Source: Aquificaceae bacterium (GTDB lineage: Bacteria > Aquificota > Aquificia > Aquificales > Aquificaceae). From it: DNA of 8,545 nucleotides. A program made the translations under genes and the position numbers. Below, piece by piece: positions 5,576 to 8,545 of this stretch. Location of the stretch: contig JANWYC010000035.1 in NCBI GenBank assembly GCA_025057245.1, positions 1-8,545 of the forward strand, written 5' to 3'. Under the pieces are notes generated by a model. That model was given only the letters and a program-made list of their open reading frames with translations, was not told where the DNA came from and searched no databases. The stretch's first letter is position 1. Each line of letters begins with the position of its first letter.

Positions 5576-7572
5576 AGTTAAAGCTTGCCCTTCCTAACGG
5601 AGGCGTGCTAAAGGTTAATGTTCAGTTTCCGTATAAAACAAGTCCCATAGGTTACAGAGCTCTAGTAGGTGGCAAGACTGCAGTCGTGGTCTCACTTGCG
5701 GATGAGGGTGAGGCAATAGACCTACAGTTCCCTGACGAGAAGCCTTTTACCACGGAGAAGCATCTAAAAGCGGTGGTAGATACCGCAAACCATTACGGTC
5801 TTATGCCGTGGAGGTTTCTCTTTGAGCTTATGCCAGCTCACTTTGACTGGAGGGAAGAGGAGTATATTACCCTTGGTAAGAAAGAATGGAGGTTCATAGA
5901 TAAGAAAAGCAAGGAAGTTCTGGATTACGTAAAGAGCAGAAAGGAGGTTAGGGAAGAGCTTTTGAAAGAGAAGTTTGGAAGGGAGCTGGTGGAAAAACTT
6001 ATGGAGTTGGGTTTTATCAAAAGTATGAGAGCGTGGAAAGTGCCAGAGCTGAAAAGAACCTTTTATAGCCTTGCGGTTCCTGCGGAAGAGGCGGTAGGTA
6101 AGCTAAAGGGTTTGAAAAACAGAGAGGAGAAGATAAGGCTTATATACTATCTGCAGGAGAACAGAATTGTGAGCGATGAAGACATAAAAAGTGCGGGATT
6201 TAGTCAGAAAGACTTGAAAGCCTTACTGCGCAGGGGGTTAATAAAGGAAACAGAGGAAGGCGTGGAAGGCGTAAAGCTTCCAGAGGTTCTAAAGCAGGAG
6301 ACAAGGCATTACATTAAACCCTTGGGAAATAGGTCTGTGGTTTTTGGAAGCTTAGAGGGTTTACTCTCAAGGCTTGAGGGAGAGCTTGATAGGGTAGTGG
6401 AGGAAGGCAAGAAGGCGTTTGTGTTCTGCGATAGTCAGACGGTTTTGGAGTTTCTCCGAAGAAGGTTATACAGTCTTTTAGGAGACAGGCTTATAACACT
6501 CACTTCAAACCAAAACCCCAGAGAGTTTATACAAAACTGGTTTTCCTTGAGCTCCTCAGGTGGACTGGTGGTGTTAGGTAGTAGGGTAGCCCTACTGGCA
6601 CCTTTCTCAAGTCTTGACCTAATAGTCTGCTTTGGAAGTGAGTTTTATAGTATGTACAACGGCGTTGACCCAAGACACTTTTTATATCAAACATCCCTTT
6701 ACTACGGTGCGCACTTCTCCGTGTTTAGTCCCATGCTACCTTTGAACCTTTACTCTAAAAAGGATTGGCAGAAAGAGTATTACCCACCAGAGGGAGAGGT
6801 CATCCTGCTTAGAAGAAAGGGTGACGAGGTTCTATCCCCAGAGCTTAAAAACCTGCTAAGGGATAAACGGGATTGTCTTTTCTTGGTCAACAAAACGGGC
6901 TATTCTTACGGTTTTTGTAAGTTTTGCGGTTGGATGGCGGAGTGTCCCTCTTGCGGAAGTTTTCTTACTTTGAGCAAGGACATGGAAGGCGTTTTTTGCA
7001 CTTCTTGCAGATATAAGGGAGAGGCTAAGTGTCCTGAGTGTGGAAGACCACTCCAAGAGTTAGGCTTCGGTATAGACAAGGCGGTTGAGGAGGTTCAAAA
7101 GGTCTTTGGGGAAAGGGAAGACTTTCACTTTGACACAACCCCCAGATTTGTAAGAACCTATCAACACGTTATAATCCTCCATGCGGACAACATTCTATCC
7201 GTGCCTTGGTTTGACTCTGCGGAAAGATACTTTCTATACCTCTGGACTGCACTGTGCGTAAGTAAGAAAAGCCTAATCGTGCAGACAGTTTTGGAAGACA
7301 ATCCTGTTTTGAATTTTATACAACAAAAAGACTGGCAAGCTTTCTGTCAAGAGGAGCTAAAAAGAAGAGAGGAAGAGGAGCTCCCACCTTTCAAAAGGTT
7401 AGTGGTAGCAAGAACGAAAGACAGTTTAGACCTGAAAGACATGCCCGTAGAGGTAAGAAAGAGAAAACTTAACAACGAGCTTGAATTTTTAATAAAAGTG
7501 GACAATAAACACTTGGGTAATCTTCTTAGGCATATAAGAAAAAACAAACTTTCTGAGTTTAGAGTGTTTTAA
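5572..7572 (+). CDS. priA: PriA-like primosomal protein lacking helicase motifs
   Basis: PriA rebuilds stalled replication forks by binding branched DNA and loading the replicative helicase. This 666-residue protein follows PriA layout: an N-terminal 3'-DNA-binding beta domain (about 1-100), two winged-helix-like segments (about 108-155 and 184-233), a helicase-type core, and the zinc module with eight cysteines (C449, C452, C458, C461, C476, C479, C487, C490) preceded by NKTGYSYGF. GSRVALLAPF (336-345) matches PriA's GTRSALFxPF, and RREEEELPPFKRL matches the PriA C-terminal PPF segment. However, the Walker A site reads VVFGSLEGL (256-264, no lysine), DEEH is replaced by FGSE (354-357), SATPS by FSPMLP (385-390), and the QxxGRAGR motif by an unrelated LYLWTALCVSKK (555-566). 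It is therefore probably a non-ATPase, structural PriA. The start overlaps the queD stop by four bases (ATGA). Confidence 0.85.
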   Translation: MKLKLALPNGGVLKVNVQFPYKTSPIGYRALVGGKTAVVVSLADEGEAIDLQFPDEKPFTTEKHLKAVVDTANHYGLMPWRFLFELMPAHFDWREEEYITLGKKEWRFIDKKSKEVLDYVKSRKEVREELLKEKFGRELVEKLMELGFIKSMRAWKVPELKRTFYSLAVPAEEAVGKLKGLKNREEKIRLIYYLQENRIVSDEDIKSAGFSQKDLKALLRRGLIKETEEGVEGVKLPEVLKQETRHYIKPLGNRSVVFGSLEGLLSRLEGELDRVVEEGKKAFVFCDSQTVLEFLRRRLYSLLGDRLITLTSNQNPREFIQNWFSLSSSGGLVVLGSRVALLAPFSSLDLIVCFGSEFYSMYNGVDPRHFLYQTSLYYGAHFSVFSPMLPLNLYSKKDWQKEYYPPEGEVILLRRKGDEVLSPELKNLLRDKRDCLFLVNKTGYSYGFCKFCGWMAECPSCGSFLTLSKDMEGVFCTSCRYKGEAKCPECGRPLQELGFGIDKAVEEVQKVFGEREDFHFDTTPRFVRTYQHVIILHADNILSVPWFDSAERYFLYLWTALCVSKKSLIVQTVLEDNPVLNFIQQKDWQAFCQEELKRREEEELPPFKRLVVARTKDSLDLKDMPVEVRKRKLNNELEFLIKVDNKHLGNLLRHIRKNKLSEFRVF

Positions 7573-7587
7573 AGTTTACAGTCTTTA

Positions 7588-7730
7588 GATGCTTCGTTCC
7601 TCTTCCAGAGAATGCTCTTTGAGGTTTGATATTCAAGCGTTTCAGAACTTAAATCTGAAGTCGCGAAACTCTCGCAAGCTAAAGCGGAGATGTTTATTAG
7701 ACAGTTAGATGTTAAAAAGAGCAATCTCCT
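7588..7730 (+). repeat. Tandem repeat copy A (diverged)
   Basis: First of three related units. Landmarks are GCTTCG near 7591, TCAGAACTT at 7642 and TTTATTAGACA at 7693. In frame with priA it translates as LFQRMLFEV-stop-YSSV, then SELKSEVAKLSQ and KAEMFIRQL. Relative to copy B it lacks nine bases (three codons) between the SEL block and the FIR block. Confidence 0.5.
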
Positions 7731-7886
7731 AACGCTTCGCCTTTTGTCTAAAAATACCTTCTGATGCTCAGTGCTTAACGGCTTCAGAATTGGAGCTTGA
7801 CTATGCGAGATTTAGTAAAACTCCTATGGGTCAGAGCGAGAGATTTATTAGACACATTATACGTTAGCACTGCACCTATAAGGCAT
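7731..7886 (+). repeat. Tandem repeat copy B (best preserved)
   Basis: Second unit. Landmarks are GCTTCG near 7734, TCAGAATTG at 7784 and TTTATTAGACA at 7844, which are 142-151 bases after the same landmarks in copy A. Translation: IPSDAQCLTA, SELELDYARFSKTPMGQ, SERFIRHIIR, then a TAG at 7865. It is in a different frame from copy A. Confidence 0.5.
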
Positions 7887-8040
7887 GGAGCTCTGCCATA
7901 GGCGGTAATGGTTGAGCGGTTTTTCTGAAGCAGTATTTAGACAATTCTAAGTTTGAGTTTGTCTTTGCAAAGAACCATGAGACTCTTAAGAGCCAGAGGC
8001 GAGAGACTTATTAAATCTGGGTTAAACTCACAATACTTTT
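7887..8040 (+). repeat. Tandem repeat copy C (diverged)
   Basis: Third unit, 162 bases (54 codons) after copy B and in its frame. Translation: AVFLKQYLDN then SKFEFVFAKNHETLKSQ, which aligns without gaps to SELELDYARFSKTPMGQ of copy B. A single extra G near 7998 shifts the frame; beyond it the homologous continuation is GERLIKSGLN, matching SERFIRHIIR. At DNA level ACTCTTAAGAGCCAGAG matches ACTCCTATGGGTCAGAG of copy B at 13 of 17 bases. Confidence 0.45.
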
Positions 8041-8095
8041 TTCCACCTTTCAACTCTCACCAGTCTCATAAATAGAACGCAGTTAGAATTATAGT

Positions 8096-8545
8096 ATGCT
8101 TTTAGCATTAGTTATGCTCTTTCCTCTAATAGTCTTTGCGCAGGTTCAAATATTATCCAACTATCCACTTAAGAAAAACAACTTTGAACAAGTTATAAAC
8201 ATGAAAAACTATAAAGAGTTAGTCGAAGCAATAAAAAACATAGAAGAAGTGAAGGCTGTATACATGATGGAAGAAGAAGACAAGCTCATTATTTACATAG
8301 AGAGGTATTTTATCCTCAGAAATGTTTACGTCAGAGGCAATAGAGGAGTTTCAAAGGAGGACATACTCTTTCATCTTGGTCTTCGTGAGGGCATGCCTGT
8401 ACACGATGAGGAGTTTGACAGTGTTACATTGCAGGAGAGAATTGAAAGAATATACATGGATAAGGGATTTCTTGACGTGGAGGTAAACGTTCTTATAAAG
8501 AAAAGTCAAGATGGATACGTAGATGTTTACATAGATGTGGAAGAG
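8096..8545 (+). CDS. bamA: Omp85/BamA-type outer-membrane assembly protein (N-terminus only)
   Basis: 150 codons are open to the window edge. Residues 1-15 (MLLALVMLFPLIVFA) form a short hydrophobic signal peptide with likely cleavage before QVQ. The following region has the alternating beta-alpha-alpha-beta-beta pattern of POTRA domains. It is clearest from about residue 72: FILRNVYVRGNRGVSKEDI, LGLREGMPV, then RIERIYMDKGFLDVEVNV and a further strand. These are hallmarks of Omp85 proteins (BamA, which inserts beta-barrels into the outer membrane; TamA and two-partner-secretion pores share the fold). The barrel lies outside the window, so the subfamily is open. The start is uncertain in detail. 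An in-frame TAG at 8084-8086 limits it, no Shine-Dalgarno is visible, and the signal peptide lacks the usual basic residues after Met; the ATG at 8114 is an alternative. Confidence 0.82.
   Translation, partial: MLLALVMLFPLIVFAQVQILSNYPLKKNNFEQVINMKNYKELVEAIKNIEEVKAVYMMEEEDKLIIYIERYFILRNVYVRGNRGVSKEDILFHLGLREGMPVHDEEFDSVTLQERIERIYMDKGFLDVEVNVLIKKSQDGYVDVYIDVEE

Larger units (their letters stand above)
7573..8083 (+). pseudogene. Decayed repeat-bearing coding region between priA and the Omp85 gene
   Basis: These 510 bases hold no intact gene, tRNA or clear terminator. Protein-like text is nevertheless visible. It starts directly behind the priA stop in frame with priA, continues to a TGA at 7762-7764, then resumes in the next frame with in-frame stops at 7865 (TAG), 7913 (TGA) and 8012 (TAA). 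Three segments of it align with one another (SELKSEVAKLSQ; SELELDYARFSKTPMGQ; SKFEFVFAKNHETLKSQ). The simplest reading is a former gene, or several tandem copies of a small gene, broken by nonsense changes and small indels. I cannot name the family. Confidence 0.5.

Noticed and set aside
7588..7707. ATG-initiated short open frame after priA (second frame of repeat copy A)
   Set aside because: Its translation is Arg/Ser-rich and does not match the other repeat copies, whereas the frame continuous with priA does; probably a shadow.
8010..8045. Rho-independent terminator before the T-run at about 8038-8043
   Set aside because: The preceding sequence forms only a weak, AT-rich stem with a long loop; not convincing.
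7573..8083. CRISPR array based on recurring TTTATTAGACA-like words
   Set aside because: Only two or three diverged copies spaced about 150 bases apart, with related intervening sequence; spacing and divergence exclude CRISPR.
7573..8095. A structured RNA gene (RNase P RNA, tmRNA or riboswitch) filling the gap
   Set aside because: I found no RNase P or tmRNA signature sequence and no CCA-type 3' end; the codon-like pattern of the three repeat copies explains the region better.

Overview
The window looks like chromosomal DNA from a thermophilic Aquificales-type bacterium (Hydrogenobacter / Thermocrinis / Aquifex-like). This is an inference from the very compact gene packing, purine-rich coding strands, near-exclusive use of AGA/AGG for arginine, Lys/Glu-rich proteins, and the mix of a sulfur-relay cluster with a PilB-type ATPase and an Omp85 protein. 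No rRNA, tRNA, CRISPR array or intact insertion sequence is visible.

Left end (1-660). A 125-aa minus-strand gene of unknown function (36-413) follows, on the same strand, the headless C-terminal remnant of another protein (425-655). The remnant resembles the C-terminal tips of RelE/colicin-type (BECR) toxin domains. The pair reads like the end of a decayed toxin/immunity-type locus cut off just before the next transcription unit. A possible 17-codon tail of a plus-strand gene ends at 54.

Centre (677-7572). Ten plus-strand genes are packed almost without gaps: a Nudix hydrolase, a small helical orphan, panB (pantothenate/CoA synthesis), a PilB/GspE-type secretion or pilus ATPase, a TusA-like sulfur carrier, three small DsrE/DsrF/DsrH (TusD/TusC/TusB)-like proteins, QueD (queuosine precursor synthesis) and a PriA-like protein. 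From tusA to priA five of the six genes overlap their neighbour by 1-7 bases or abut it, so they are probably one translationally coupled unit. A good candidate sigma-70-type promoter (perfect TATAAT) lies directly before tusA. TusA plus the DsrEFH-like trio should pass persulfide sulfur. With QueD next door, wobble-base tRNA modification is a plausible destination, but sulfur-oxidation metabolism is an alternative. The PriA-like protein keeps the eight-cysteine zinc module and the PriA fold landmarks but has lost all the recognisable ATPase/helicase motifs.

Right end (7573-8545). About 520 bases without an intact gene hold three diverged tandem copies of a ~142-162 bp unit whose translations align with each other but are broken by stops and frameshifts. 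It is a decayed repeat-protein gene or a set of decayed small genes that I cannot assign to a family. After it begins an Omp85/BamA-type gene (signal peptide plus POTRA-like segment), which runs off the end of the window.
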